NCBI GenBank assembly: GCA_963718635.1
Contig: OY970367.1
Coordinates: 1,488,001 to 1,552,000, forward strand
DNA length: 64,000 nucleotides
Reading direction: 5' to 3'
Origin: JAIOQJ01 sp963718635
Lineage (GTDB): Bacteria > Planctomycetota > Planctomycetia > Gemmatales > Gemmataceae
Below are positions 25,008-33,126 of this stretch, piece by piece. Position 1 is the first letter of the stretch, and each line of letters starts with the position of its first letter. Made by a program: the position numbers and the translations under genes. The notes beneath the pieces were generated by a model. It was not told the origin of the DNA. It did no database searches and was given only the letters and a program-made list of their open reading frames with translations.

Positions 25008-27906
25008 TCCCTAAAGCCGGCGGCACCACAAGCCCTTGGTCGTCGAACACACGTGCGTCGGCCATCATGTTTTTTTTGAATTCCATGATGTCGATGGTGA
25101 TGTACGGATTTGTCGGCCCCGGCGGCAAATGAGAGCAGGCAAGCCGTTGCAGCAGCAGCGTTGTTTGAGCGGAGTCCCCGCCATTGTAATTGTGCGCGGG
25201 AATGCGGAATTTCATTCCCGCGGCCATCGCCGAAGGCAACATCAAGTCACCGGGCGAGGGCTCCGGACCGACGACGTAGAAACTGCTCGTATCCGAACGC
25301 GGCTGAATGTAGGCGCCGCTCGAAACAGGAACAACGCCATCGACGGTCGAATAGACACCGGCCGGGAGATCGACAGTTCGGACAACTTTTGAGTCGGGGT
25401 CGCCCTTCACATTTTCAACGTGCCGTAGCCGGTTATTAGGCCCGGTAAGCAGCAAGCGATAGACCTGATTCCCATTGAAAGTAAGCGGCACACCCCCCTG
25501 GTGCGCTAAGTTAGCCGTTGAAGCCGTTCCCGGCGTCAGCGGGTTGTGGAGTTCGGCCCAGACTTTGACGTTGTAAAAGGTCGCTTTCGGCAACCAGCCG
25601 AGAGGAGGCACAGGCGGCACCAAGCCCGGATCAGTATCGGGTTGCCCGGGGATCGCTTCACCGTTTTCGACGCGCACCAGTCCTTCGTTGATGACGAACC
25701 GAGGCAGCTCAGTGCCAAATACAACACGGTTGGCCAGTTGGGCAGCGTCGAAGTTGGCCGGGTTCTGTGAATCGGCCGGGTTGATTGGATTCCATACGAA
25801 CGGCGTGATGTAATCGTCTGCATCGATATAGTCCACGCAGTTCGCAGCCAGTTGGGCCAGGTAGCGCAGGCCATTAAACTGCGAAGTTCCGGTCGCTGTC
25901 CCTGAAAGCTGCGTTCCGGCCGCCTGACAGAGACGCAGAAAAATGTCCTGAGCGAATCGTTGTCGTTCGGCCATCGCGCGAGCAGCGCTAGCGGGTGTAA
26001 CGTTGCCGACTTGCTCGTAAGGCTTGGTAGGATCCACGCGATAGTCCGCCAGCGGCCGATTCAGATCGAGAGCGCCGAGGGACGCCTGGCGTGCTTTCCA
26101 CGTTTGCGGGTCAAAATCGCTAATGCTGCTCGGGCCCGACGACGTTGCAAATCGTTGGGCCAAGTCAGGGAAAGGGATGCCTGCCACCGAGGGCGGAAGG
26201 GCCGGCGGATAAACGCCATTCACAGGCGGCGGCTGAACTAGCGTGAAATTGCTTGGACGGCCGAGGAGCCACGGCGAGAGCCCGGGTTGATCGAGATCGT
26301 TGCTGATCGTCGTCAGAACGAAACGGGGATTGACCGCCGTTGCCGGCCACCCGTTCCGGCCCGGCGTAGTGCTACTCGCCAGATTTTTACTTAGCACTTG
26401 TGCCAATTCGGCTTGGCGATAATTGGCATCGGCGCCGTTGTATTTTCCGTTAAGCCAGAAGAGATCAGTGGGCGAGAAAACGCGGTCGCTACTCGACGAA
26501 GTATAACTTCCCGTCGATGGCAGCAAATAAGGATTGAACAAAGCCGGATGGTTGGTTCGCTCCGCCAGCGACGCACACCCGAATCGCTGGGGGTAGATCG
26601 GCGACATGCGCGTGCTCGGCCTTTGCGGGAGCTGCATCCGCGATTGAGCGCCCGGATTCGTCAACATGCTGCCATCGAAATCAATCTGGGAGTAAAACGC
26701 GCCGGTCACGCCCACCGGGAGCGCATTGCTGCTTGAAGCCGACGGATCTGTGGCAAATCGCTGATTCGGGTTTTGATCCGAGCCGTATCGACCCTTGGGG
26801 CTCATGAAGACCCGTGTCGATTCATTGAAAGGCAGCAAAGGCTGCAGGTCGATTTCCCACCCGCCCCAGCCCTGATTCGACGCATTGAGATTGCCGAGGC
26901 CGCGCCGATTTCCTGCGGTGTTGACGTTGATTCGTCCATCGAGATCGACCACCAGATAGGCAACTAAAGGCTTGTACGAGCGGCCGCGCCACTTGTGGAC
27001 GGGCAGGTCGAGATCGAGCCAAAGCGAGTCGTTCTGTCGAACGCTTTTGCCTTCCAGCTGTTCGATATCGCCGGTGTAGGTTCCGTCGGCGTTGGGTGGA
27101 ACCGAAGGAAACCCTGGACCCATGTCGATGGGGCGTGGCCTCTGCAGAAGATATTTGCCGACTGCGTTCTTCCAATTCGGATTATCCGGCGAGAGTGAGC
27201 CAAAGGTCGCAGGGCGATAGAAAGATGGCACTAATACCTTGCCATCGCTTGCACGTACAGCCGCAAGATAAATGTCCTTCTCATCGGGATAGGTGTAAGG
27301 GGCGTTAAGCGGAAAATAGGTGTTCGACTGAGAGACGCCATCTATGTTCCAAGCTGAAGCTTTCGAGTTGGCTCGAAACCCGAGCCGTTCGGGATCGCGC
27401 AAAAAGCCATCGCCGGGAAAGTAGGTGTAGTTGACTGCGCGGTCGCAGCCATCGGTGATGCTGGCCAGTAGCGAAGGCGTCATCGAGCCGACGCCGGGGC
27501 GATAACGGCCGATGCCGTTATAAGCGACATCATTCGAAGAGTACTGTGGCGATTGAGGCGCTCCACTGTAGTAAAGGCCGTACATGGTTCGAGCCAGGCT
27601 GCCGCCGCGAAGCGCACTGCCGATTCCGGATTCATCATCGGGAACGTCGTAAATGAGCTGCCCGAGACCGGCACTGGCCAGCTCGGCCACCTGCGGCGGT
27701 GATTCATCCGTACTGCCGCGCGTTCCTTGGTTGACGTGTGCGGTTCGGCCGCCCTGAGCGGCTTCGCGATAAATCCGCATGCTCGCGGCTTGCTGATGCG
27801 CGTAGAACACAAAGGCGATGCCCAGGCTTAAGCCGAGCGCCAGGAAAGCGACAACGATAAATAGGATCGCCCCGGAACGGCGGCGACGCGATCGCGAAGA
27901 GGACAT
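24886..27906 (-). CDS. Large membrane-anchored protein with pilin-like N-terminus
   Basis: The protein starts MSSSRSRRRRSGAILFIVVAFLALGLSLGIAFVFYAHQQAA: a basic leader and one N-terminal hydrophobic helix, as in type IV pilin-like and GspK/PilX-type proteins. No prepilin Gly-Phe site is obvious. About 1,000 residues of Pro/Asn/Ser-rich sequence follow, with RINVNTAGNRRGLGNLN, recalling the VNVNTA of helix-hairpin motifs in GspK. With the next fragment the full length is about 1,418 residues. It may be a giant minor-pilin relative exposed outside the inner membrane, but this is inference. No pilus genes adjoin it. Confidence 0.72.
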   Translation of the reverse strand: MSSSRSRRRRSGAILFIVVAFLALGLSLGIAFVFYAHQQAASMRIYREAAQGGRTAHVNQGTRGSTDESPPQVAELASAGLGQLIYDVPDDESGIGSALRGGSLARTMYGLYYSGAPQSPQYSSNDVAYNGIGRYRPGVGSMTPSLLASITDGCDRAVNYTYFPGDGFLRDPERLGFRANSKASAWNIDGVSQSNTYFPLNAPYTYPDEKDIYLAAVRASDGKVLVPSFYRPATFGSLSPDNPNWKNAVGKYLLQRPRPIDMGPGFPSVPPNADGTYTGDIEQLEGKSVRQNDSLWLDLDLPVHKWRGRSYKPLVAYLVVDLDGRINVNTAGNRRGLGNLNASNQGWGGWEIDLQPLLPFNESTRVFMSPKGRYGSDQNPNQRFATDPSASSSNALPVGVTGAFYSQIDFDGSMLTNPGAQSRMQLPQRPSTRMSPIYPQRFGCASLAERTNHPALFNPYLLPSTGSYTSSSSDRVFSPTDLFWLNGKYNGADANYRQAELAQVLSKNLASSTTPGRNGWPATAVNPRFVLTTISNDLDQPGLSPWLLGRPSNFTLVQPPPVNGVYPPALPPSVAGIPFPDLAQRFATSSGPSSISDFDPQTWKARQASLGALDLNRPLADYRVDPTKPYEQVGNVTPASAARAMAERQRFAQDIFLRLCQAAGTQLSGTATGTSQFNGLRYLAQLAANCVDYIDADDYITPFVWNPINPADSQNPANFDAAQLANRVVFGTELPRFVINEGLVRVENGEAIPGQPDTDPGLVPPVPPLGWLPKATFYNVKVWAELHNPLTPGTASTANLAHQGGVPLTFNGNQVYRLLLTGPNNRLRHVENVKGDPDSKVVRTVDLPAGVYSTVDGVVPVSSGAYIQPRSDTSSFYVVGPEPSPGDLMLPSAMAAGMKFRIPAHNYNGGDSAQTTLLLQRLACSHLPPGPTNPYITIDIMEFKKNMMADARVFDDQGLVVPPALGIALQKLMGTHAAVCGACFTSRATTDCPRSCRGPKPYVLPS

Positions 27907-28173
27907 GAGGGGATCGCTCCTGACATTACGTCAGCAGTTTTCATTCCAACTGGAAGTTCTAGCCGAGGCTTTGAAAGGGAACTTTGACGGGGGTAGAAAG
28001 ATACTTCCCAGCCTCAAAATCATTAGAACAGGGGTAAGCGTAGCTCATGAAATCGCGCAATGCAAAAATGCTTTGCTATTTTGTTTAATTGCGCAAAAGC
28101 GAACTAGTGTTTCGAGCGCTCCTAAGCTGGTATATGATGCCGTGCTGACATGGTGTCCAATGACAGCCCCGCA
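27907..28173. other. Leader region with hairpin, interrupted by an insertion sequence
   Basis: No gene is seen. A hairpin GCGCAAT (28055-28061) / ATTGCGC (28088-28094) with inner AAAAAT/ATTTT pairing is present. The insertion sequence begins at 28174. Confidence 0.5.
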
Positions 28174-28286
28174 CTGGGCTGATGAAAACGATACGAGTTT
28201 CTAGGGTTTTGGGCTTGAATGCTTTTGCTGTTTTTGTTGCGCTTTGATGTTGGAGGATCGACAACTGCCTTGATAAGGAAATCGAC

Positions 28287-28586
28287 ATGAGCGCAACTGA
28301 TCAGGACGATCCCAAAGTAGAATACTCGACTCCGCATCGTGTGCAAGCTTGGTTCTTGCGTAGGAGTCGGGATAACTGGAAACTGAAATATACGCAACTA
28401 AAGTCGGACGCGAAGCGGCTGCAGAATCGGGTAAACGACGTAACCAAGAGTCGCGAACAGTGGCGTAACGAAACCGAGCAACTGGCCGAACGCGTCCACG
28501 AATTAGAGGCCGAGAACGCCGCCCTGCAGGAGCAGTTGGCGGCTTTAAAAAAAGATGGACAGCACCCGGCAGTTGGACCTGCTTGA
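28287..28586 (+). CDS. IS accessory ORF A, coiled-coil protein
   Basis: The 99-aa product has a basic helix (RVQAWFLRRSRDNWKLKYTQLKSDAKRLQ) followed by a long heptad-like coiled coil (QLAERVHELEAENAALQEQLAALKK). It likely oligomerises or pairs with the transposase. It overlaps ORF B by 32 bases at a run of seven A residues (28547-28553). ORF B lies in the +1 frame relative to ORF A, so it is made either by re-initiation at ATG 28555 or by slippage on the A run. Confidence 0.75.
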   Translation: MSATDQDDPKVEYSTPHRVQAWFLRRSRDNWKLKYTQLKSDAKRLQNRVNDVTKSREQWRNETEQLAERVHELEAENAALQEQLAALKKDGQHPAVGPA

Positions 28587-29862
28587 TGAAGAACCGCTCG
28601 GCCACCACGGTTACGGCGTCGACACGATTTCTCTGTTTCTTCGTTTGGTGATGGACGGTGTCTCGTTGCGTGGCGCATCGCGCGTAATGGCGGTGATTGC
28701 CGAGGCCTTTGGTTTGCCTATGAACATTCCACACTGGACCACGGGCCGACTGTGGCTGATGCGTTTGGGGCACGCGGCGTTGACGATGCCCTTGGAGCAA
28801 GCGGACGATTGGGCGTGGTTGATCGATCACTCGGTGCAGATCGGTCAGGAGAAATGTTTGGTGATCTTGGGGATCCGCTTGCGTGACTTGCCCAAGCCGG
28901 GCGAGTGTTTGCGGCATCACGATTTGCACTTGATTGCCTTGGTTGTGCGGAAATCGTGGACGCGTCAGGAAGTGGATGTCGAGTTGGAAGCAGCAATCAA
29001 GCGCACCGGTACGCCGCGTGTGATCGTCGACGACCACGGCAGCGATTTGTACGGTGGCGTGCAGTTGTTTCAGGCCCGGCATGGCGAGACGCTGGAGATG
29101 TACGATATCAAACACAAGGCGGCCTGCCTGCTGAAGCATCGCTTGGAGAAAGACCCGCAATGGCAAGAATTCCAGCGTCAAGTCGGGCAGACGCGCTGTG
29201 CCGTGCAACAGACAGAACTGGCGTTCCTGGCGCCGCCGACGCCAAAGGCCAAGGCGCGGTTCATGAATTTGGAGCCGCAGTTGGTATGGGCGGACGGCGT
29301 GCTGGACGTCTTGCAAAATCCGCCTGCTCAGGTGCTTCAGTGGGCGAGCCCCGAACGCTTGCAGGAAAAATTGGGTTGGTTGCACGAGTTCGCCGACAAG
29401 ATATCCGAGTGGTCGCAATGGCAGCAGGTCGTGAATATCGCCGTAACGCATGTCGATCGCCATGGCATATCGCGGACCGCAGCCAAAGAGTTGTATCAGG
29501 AAATGCCACGCCCGCTGGCTCATACCAGCACGGCCGCCTTGGTGATAGACCTGGTGTGTTTCGTGGCATCGCTGGGCAAGCAAACCAAGCGTGGCGAACG
29601 ACTCGCTGGCAGCACCGAGATCTTGGAATCGTGTTTTGGAAAGATGAAAGTGCTGGAGAAACAACAGTCGCGCGGCGGATTCACCAGCTTGATCGTTTCG
29701 TTTGGATCGATGTTGGCGGACACGACAAGCCAAGTGATTGAAGCCGCACTGCAACATAGTTGCACCAAAGAAGTTTACCAGTGGTGTAAGCAGCATCTAG
29801 GAACCACCCTGTTCGCCAAACGCAAGCTGGCCTTCGCTGTAGGCGCAACAAAAACCGGATGA
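28555..29862 (+). CDS. Transposase, putative DDE type
   Basis: The 435-aa protein fills most of the element. Acidic residues fit an RNase-H-like DDE core: WAWLIDHSVQIG (first Asp), RVIVDDHGSDLYGG (second Asp) and LAGSTEILESCFGKMK (Glu), in the right order and spacing. The product ends just before the right inverted repeat. ATG 28555 lies at the end of ORF A and has an in-frame stop at 28546, so expression depends on coupling or frameshifting. The DDE assignment is from motif reading only; the IS family is unassigned. Confidence 0.8.
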   Translation: MDSTRQLDLLDEEPLGHHGYGVDTISLFLRLVMDGVSLRGASRVMAVIAEAFGLPMNIPHWTTGRLWLMRLGHAALTMPLEQADDWAWLIDHSVQIGQEKCLVILGIRLRDLPKPGECLRHHDLHLIALVVRKSWTRQEVDVELEAAIKRTGTPRVIVDDHGSDLYGGVQLFQARHGETLEMYDIKHKAACLLKHRLEKDPQWQEFQRQVGQTRCAVQQTELAFLAPPTPKAKARFMNLEPQLVWADGVLDVLQNPPAQVLQWASPERLQEKLGWLHEFADKISEWSQWQQVVNIAVTHVDRHGISRTAAKELYQEMPRPLAHTSTAALVIDLVCFVASLGKQTKRGERLAGSTEILESCFGKMKVLEKQQSRGGFTSLIVSFGSMLADTTSQVIEAALQHSCTKEVYQWCKQHLGTTLFAKRKLAFAVGATKTG

Positions 29863-29919
29863 ACAACCTCGTTGGTTTTCATCAGCCCAGCCCCGCACTG
29901 ACTTGGTTAAGTTACGAGT

Positions 29920-29950
29920 CCCTTCTGGAAATATTTCCAGAAGGGCTTTT
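29920..29950. repeat. Palindrome 1 with GAAATATTTC core
   Basis: A perfect 26-base palindrome has arms CCCTTCTGGAAAT / ATTTCCAGAAGGG (29920-29945), then CTTTT. A GTGGGAAAACGCGC box follows at 29962-29975. A second copy of this arrangement lies 144 bases on. Confidence 0.85.
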
Positions 29951-30064
29951 CCAATTAATTCGTGGGAAAACGCGCGGCGACTTTTCAAAACACGTAGCAC
30001 ACGTGTCTCGCTTGCGAGAAGATCAATCGCTCGTCATTCAATTGACAGTTATAGTAATCTGAAT

Positions 30065-30119
30065 GCTTGGAGAAATATTTCCCCAAGCGAGAACCCGAGA
30101 AAATTGTGGGAAAACGCGC
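30065..30119. repeat. Palindrome 2 with GAAATATTTC core plus GTGGGAAAACGCGC box
   Basis: GCTTGG-A-GAAATATTTC-C-CCAAGC (30065-30088) is a palindrome with one mismatch, followed by a second GTGGGAAAACGCGC (30106-30119). The order palindrome then box repeats that of copy 1. No gene is present in 29900-30160. Confidence 0.85.
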
Positions 30120-30165
30120 AGAGTTGATTTGAGACGAGCAGCAAGGGCTGTCCCTATATGAAAAA

Positions 30166-30254
30166 CGGAGAGGGAGGGATTCGAACCCTCGGTACGGTTT
30201 AAGCCGTACACAGCATTTCCAGTGCTGCACAATCGACCACTCTGCCACCTCTCC
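30166..30254 (-). tRNA. tRNA-Ser, anticodon GGA
   Basis: The minus strand gives acceptor GGAGAGG/CCTCTCC with discriminator G, anticodon stem CAGCA/TGCTG around CTGGAAA (anticodon GGA), the long variable arm typical of tRNA-Ser (TACGG...CCGTA), and T-arm GGTTCGAATCC. It is 89 bases long. Confidence 0.93.
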
Positions 30255-30406
30255 AGATTCAACGCTGCATAACAGGCTCCGCTGCTTTGATAGCGGAGAG
30301 CAAATTCTATTGAAGGGACAGTAAAAAGGGAGTTCGGGCGCAGCTGCATGCAGTAAAAACTTGGCAAAGCAAAGCCAAAAGATACCAGTGACAGAGTGAT
30401 CGCCGA

Positions 30407-30598
30407 TCAAGCGTGCGCGCGCATTGGTAGGAGTATGAACGTCCAGATAAGAACTGCCAAGCCGATCAAGACGATGCCGATAGCCAAACCCCAGCCGAGA
30501 TGTTTGGAACTGAGATACCTACCCGGCGTTGGCTTAGCGTGTTCTTCTTTATTATGTTCGCGTTCTTGCCGATGCGAGAGTTCTTTTTCGTGATTCAT
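30407..30598 (-). CDS. Small single-pass membrane protein
   Basis: The 63-aa protein has a charged N-terminus (MNHEKELSHRQEREHNKEEHAKPTPGRYLSS), one TM helix (LGWGLAIGIVLIGLAVLIWTFILL) and a short basic tail. The orientation suggests the N-terminus is cytoplasmic. Similar short His/Glu-rich membrane proteins occur in planctomycetes without a known role. Confidence 0.7.
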   Translation of the reverse strand: MNHEKELSHRQEREHNKEEHAKPTPGRYLSSKHLGWGLAIGIVLIGLAVLIWTFILLPMRAHA

Positions 30599-30680
30599 CT
30601 GCTCCCCTTAACTAAGATCGTCGGTTCCGTTTCGTAAAGCCATCTTACGAAAGAGGAAATAGTGTGCCGAAATAAGCCGA

Positions 30681-31576
30681 TCATTTGAGCCAGTGCTGAA
30701 TGATGCCCGCGTAATAGGTGGCGCTGAGATTCGAAGGCGAGCCAGGCGTGACGCCATAGCCGCCGTCTTCATTACGGCACTTGGCGATAAACTCTTGCAG
30801 TTTGCCCGGCGCCTTCGGCTTTTCCTTCAACATGTAAAAAGCTCGTATGACGCGATAGGTCGATTCCAGGTCAGACGTCTGAGCACCTGCTTTGCCGAAG
30901 TGCCGTCCGCCCGCTGATTCGTCTTTAGGATGTCAAAGGAGGCATCGAGTTCATTCTTGTAAAAGATCCCGCCAAGCCGGGTGATCAGAACGATGGCGCC
31001 GGCAGTCGTACGAGCATCGCCGGCGGGTTTGCCGTAGCTGCCATCCGGATTTCGCATGCCTTTGGCTTCATCGCGCCAGGGTGCAATGACATCTTTGCCC
31101 TGTTCAATGGCGATCTTTTGCGCACTCTCGAACCCGGCCGCGGCCATACGAATATCTTCAAAACTTTTGGCATTCTTGGTCAAATAAGAGATTGACTTCG
31201 CTTGGTCGATCTGGTGCAACTTCAGTTCAGTGGCCGCCATCATGCCGATGGCCGTCGTCAGCACTTCCGGGGTACCGCCAGGCGTATCGGCATAACCGCC
31301 CGTTTTTTCATCGAAGCAACTGGCGACGAACTGGAGAACCTTGTCGCGCTGCTGGAGTTCGCCGCCGAAATAGTTGAGCGCACGGACGCCCGCGAGCGTC
31401 GCCCGGAGACTTGACGGTAGTGCATCAGAGCCTTTTGCCGGCCCTGCAGGAAGGAATCCGCCGTCGGCTTGCTGCAACGATTGGATGAAGGCAACCGTTG
31501 CTTTCGCTTGCTCCGGTGTCTGGGCGGTTGCACCAGTAGTCGCGATCAAAAGAGTGAAGATGGCAAGCCGTTGCAT
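30681..31576 (-). CDS. Secreted prenyltransferase/squalene-oxidase-like repeat protein (frameshifted)
   Basis: After a signal peptide (MQRLAIFTLLIATTGATA) the protein carries alpha-toroid repeats like QADGGFLPA, NYFGGELQQ, GGYADTPGGTPEVLTTAIGMMAA and NPDGSYGKPAGDARTTAGAIVL. They match prenyltransferase and squalene-oxidase repeats. A shift near 30897 moves the reading to SDLESTYRVIRAFYMLKEKPKAP...NEDGGYGVTPGSPSNLSATYYAGIIQHWLK with a stop at 30681. Substrate enzymes of this fold are cytoplasmic, so an exported copy is more likely a structural or binding protein. It follows mogA by 11 bases, in one operon. Confidence 0.8.
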
Positions 31577-31587
31577 GGAATGGATCC

Positions 31588-32112
31588 TTATTGCTTGGGA
31601 CGGAAAGCCTTCACGACCGTTTCATGGGTGGTGATGAATGGCCCTTCGATGAGATCGATGCAGTAGGGGATAGCGGGAAAAACAGCGAGCAAACAATCGC
31701 GAATGGCGCTTGGTTTACCTGGCAAATTCACGATGAGCGAACGCCCGCGAATGCCGGCGATCTGCCGCGAGAGAATAGCAGTAGGGACGACCTTCAGCGA
31801 AACCGCCCGCATCAGCTCGCCGAAGCCATCCAGGATTTTCTCGCACACGGCAGCCGTAGCTTCCGGTGTTACGTCGCGCCTGGCAGGTCCCGTTCCGCCG
31901 GTAGTGACGACAAGGCAGCAGTTTTCGACGTCACAGAGTTCTCTGAGGACTTGCTCAACAACGCCTTGCTCATCCGGGACCAGCCTCGGCACGGCTTCCC
32001 ACTGGCAGGCAAGAATTTCCGTCAGACAATCGCGAATAGCCGGGCCGCCACGATCTTCATACACGCCTTGGCTGGCCCGATCGGAAACAGTGACGATGGC
32101 AATACGAACCAT
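31588..32112 (-). CDS. mogA: Molybdopterin adenylyltransferase (MogA/MoaB type)
   Basis: MogA activates molybdopterin with ATP before molybdenum insertion. The 174-aa protein opens MVRIAIVTVSDRASQGVYEDRGGPAI, and has VVTTGGTGPARRDVTPEAT (the molybdopterin/ATP loop with catalytic Asp) and RSLIVNLPGKPSAI. These are the defining MogA/MoaB motifs. It sits in a minus-strand operon between YceI and the repeat protein. No other moa/moe genes are in view, so MogA versus MoaB remains open. Confidence 0.9.
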   Translation of the reverse strand: MVRIAIVTVSDRASQGVYEDRGGPAIRDCLTEILACQWEAVPRLVPDEQGVVEQVLRELCDVENCCLVVTTGGTGPARRDVTPEATAAVCEKILDGFGELMRAVSLKVVPTAILSRQIAGIRGRSLIVNLPGKPSAIRDCLLAVFPAIPYCIDLIEGPFITTHETVVKAFRPKQ

Positions 32113-32145
32113 GTTGTGTTCTCGGGCTCTGCTTTTACGTTCGCG

Positions 32146-32712
32146 CTACTTCTTCACCCCTTCGAAACTGACGGCGATATGGACTTCTTTGCCGATCGCA
32201 TCGAGCATTTTGTCCATTCCGTAGTCAGCCCGCAGAATCTTGAGCTCCGTTGTGAAGCCGACGCGCTGCACCCCCTTAGGGAACTCGGCCGTACGGCCGC
32301 CCTGCAACGGAAACGAAATGCTCTTGGTTACCCCATGCATGGTGAAATCGCCGACGACTTCGTAGCCGTTTTCGATTGGCTTCACCGAAGTGCTTTTGAA
32401 TGTCATGGTCGGGAATTGCTTCGTGTCAAAGAAGTCGGGCGTGCCGAGATGCGCATTGCGCTTCTTGTTGCCCGTGTCGATGCTGTCAGTCTTGATCGTC
32501 ATGGCAAACGACGACTTCGCCGGGGCTTCCGTGTCTAACGTGAACGAACCGGAAAAATCGTTGAAATGGCCAAAGGTCCAGCTGAGACCTAGATGGGAGA
32601 TCTTGAAAGTAATGCCGGTATGAGCGGGATCGATTTCATAATCCGCCGCCCGAGCTTGGTTTCCGCCGAACGCTGCCAGCAGAACCAGAGCGACCACAAA
32701 TCCACGAAGCAT
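32146..32712 (-). CDS. YceI-family periplasmic protein
   Basis: A signal peptide (MLRGFVVALVLLAAFGGNQARA) precedes ADYEIDPAHTGITFKISHLGLSWTFGHFNDFSGSFTLD, the standard start of YceI, a lipocalin-like barrel that binds isoprenoid chains. FDTKQFPTMTFKST and VVGDFTMHGVTKSISF are further family signatures. It is 188 residues long and 33 bases ahead of mogA on the same strand. The ligand is unknown; a link to the neighbouring prenyltransferase-like repeat protein is only a suggestion. Confidence 0.93.
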   Translation of the reverse strand: MLRGFVVALVLLAAFGGNQARAADYEIDPAHTGITFKISHLGLSWTFGHFNDFSGSFTLDTEAPAKSSFAMTIKTDSIDTGNKKRNAHLGTPDFFDTKQFPTMTFKSTSVKPIENGYEVVGDFTMHGVTKSISFPLQGGRTAEFPKGVQRVGFTTELKILRADYGMDKMLDAIGKEVHIAVSFEGVKK

Positions 32713-32886
32713 GACGAGACTCCTTCATGATTGAATAGGCGTTGTAATGTTTTATTGGCTCTGCAGCAGAGTGAAAGGGGCGGCCCAACTTGTATCAACC
32801 ATGTAACAACCGGCTATTTGTCCAATCCATTCGGGGTGCTATGCCGTTAGAGTAAACAGATCGCCCGTTCCAGTTAAGGAGTTCCT

Positions 32887-33126
32887 ATGAATATCTGGTC
32901 ACGCACGGCGCTGTTCGGCGTCGTCCTCGCCTTATCAGGCGGAGGTGTTAGCTCTGCCAAGAATCCCCTGCTGCCCGATAAAGAAGAGGCGGTCTGCGGC
33001 GATTATGGCACTTCAGTTCAGTTTGAAGACTCGCCGGTCGATGCCGCCAGGCAAGCCAAAAAAGAAGGCAAGCTGGTGATGGTGCTGCATATCTCCGGCC
33101 ATTTTGAAGATGCGAGCCTTACCTGA
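32887..33126 (+). CDS. Thioredoxin-like protein, N-terminal part (in-frame UGA)
   Basis: This starts with a signal peptide (MNIWSRTALFGVVLALSGGGVSSA) then AARQAKKEGKLVMVLHISGHFEDASLT. At 33124 a TGA stops the frame, but the same frame continues without any indel as NNAEALRVNALAKPEVGKFINEYF. The sequence before and after the TGA reads as one thioredoxin-like domain (KLVMVLHISGHFEDASLT-x-NNAEALR). The position could have been a Cys codon. Options are a point mutation, a sequencing error or selenocysteine. Confidence 0.6.
   Translation: MNIWSRTALFGVVLALSGGGVSSAKNPLLPDKEEAVCGDYGTSVQFEDSPVDAARQAKKEGKLVMVLHISGHFEDASLT

Larger units (their letters stand above)
28174..29890 (+). mobile_element. Two-ORF insertion sequence with terminal inverted repeats and target duplication
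   Basis: The left end CTGGGCTGATGAAAAC (28174-28189) and the right end GTTTTCATCAGCCCAG (29875-29890) are perfect 16-base inverted repeats, with partial similarity further in (ATACGAG / CTCGTTG). The bases CCCCGCA occur directly outside both ends (28167-28173 and 29891-29897), a 7-base target duplication. If the ends are taken two bases further in, the duplication is the 11-base AGCCCCGCACT. The 1,717-base element holds two overlapping plus-strand ORFs and looks intact. I cannot name its IS family. Confidence 0.88.

Noticed and set aside
28547..28553. Classical -1 programmed frameshift at the A7 run of the insertion sequence
   Set aside because: ORF B lies in the +1 frame relative to ORF A, so a -1 slip would not join them. 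Re-initiation at ATG 28555 or a +1/-2 event is needed instead.
28201..29796. 531-aa open frame on the minus strand inside the insertion sequence
   Set aside because: It is antisense to the transposase, starts and ends with no ribosome site, and its composition (Gln/Arg/His/Leu-rich) is that of a shadow frame.
31591..32538. 315-aa plus-strand frame
   Set aside because: Antisense to mogA and YceI, both securely identified.
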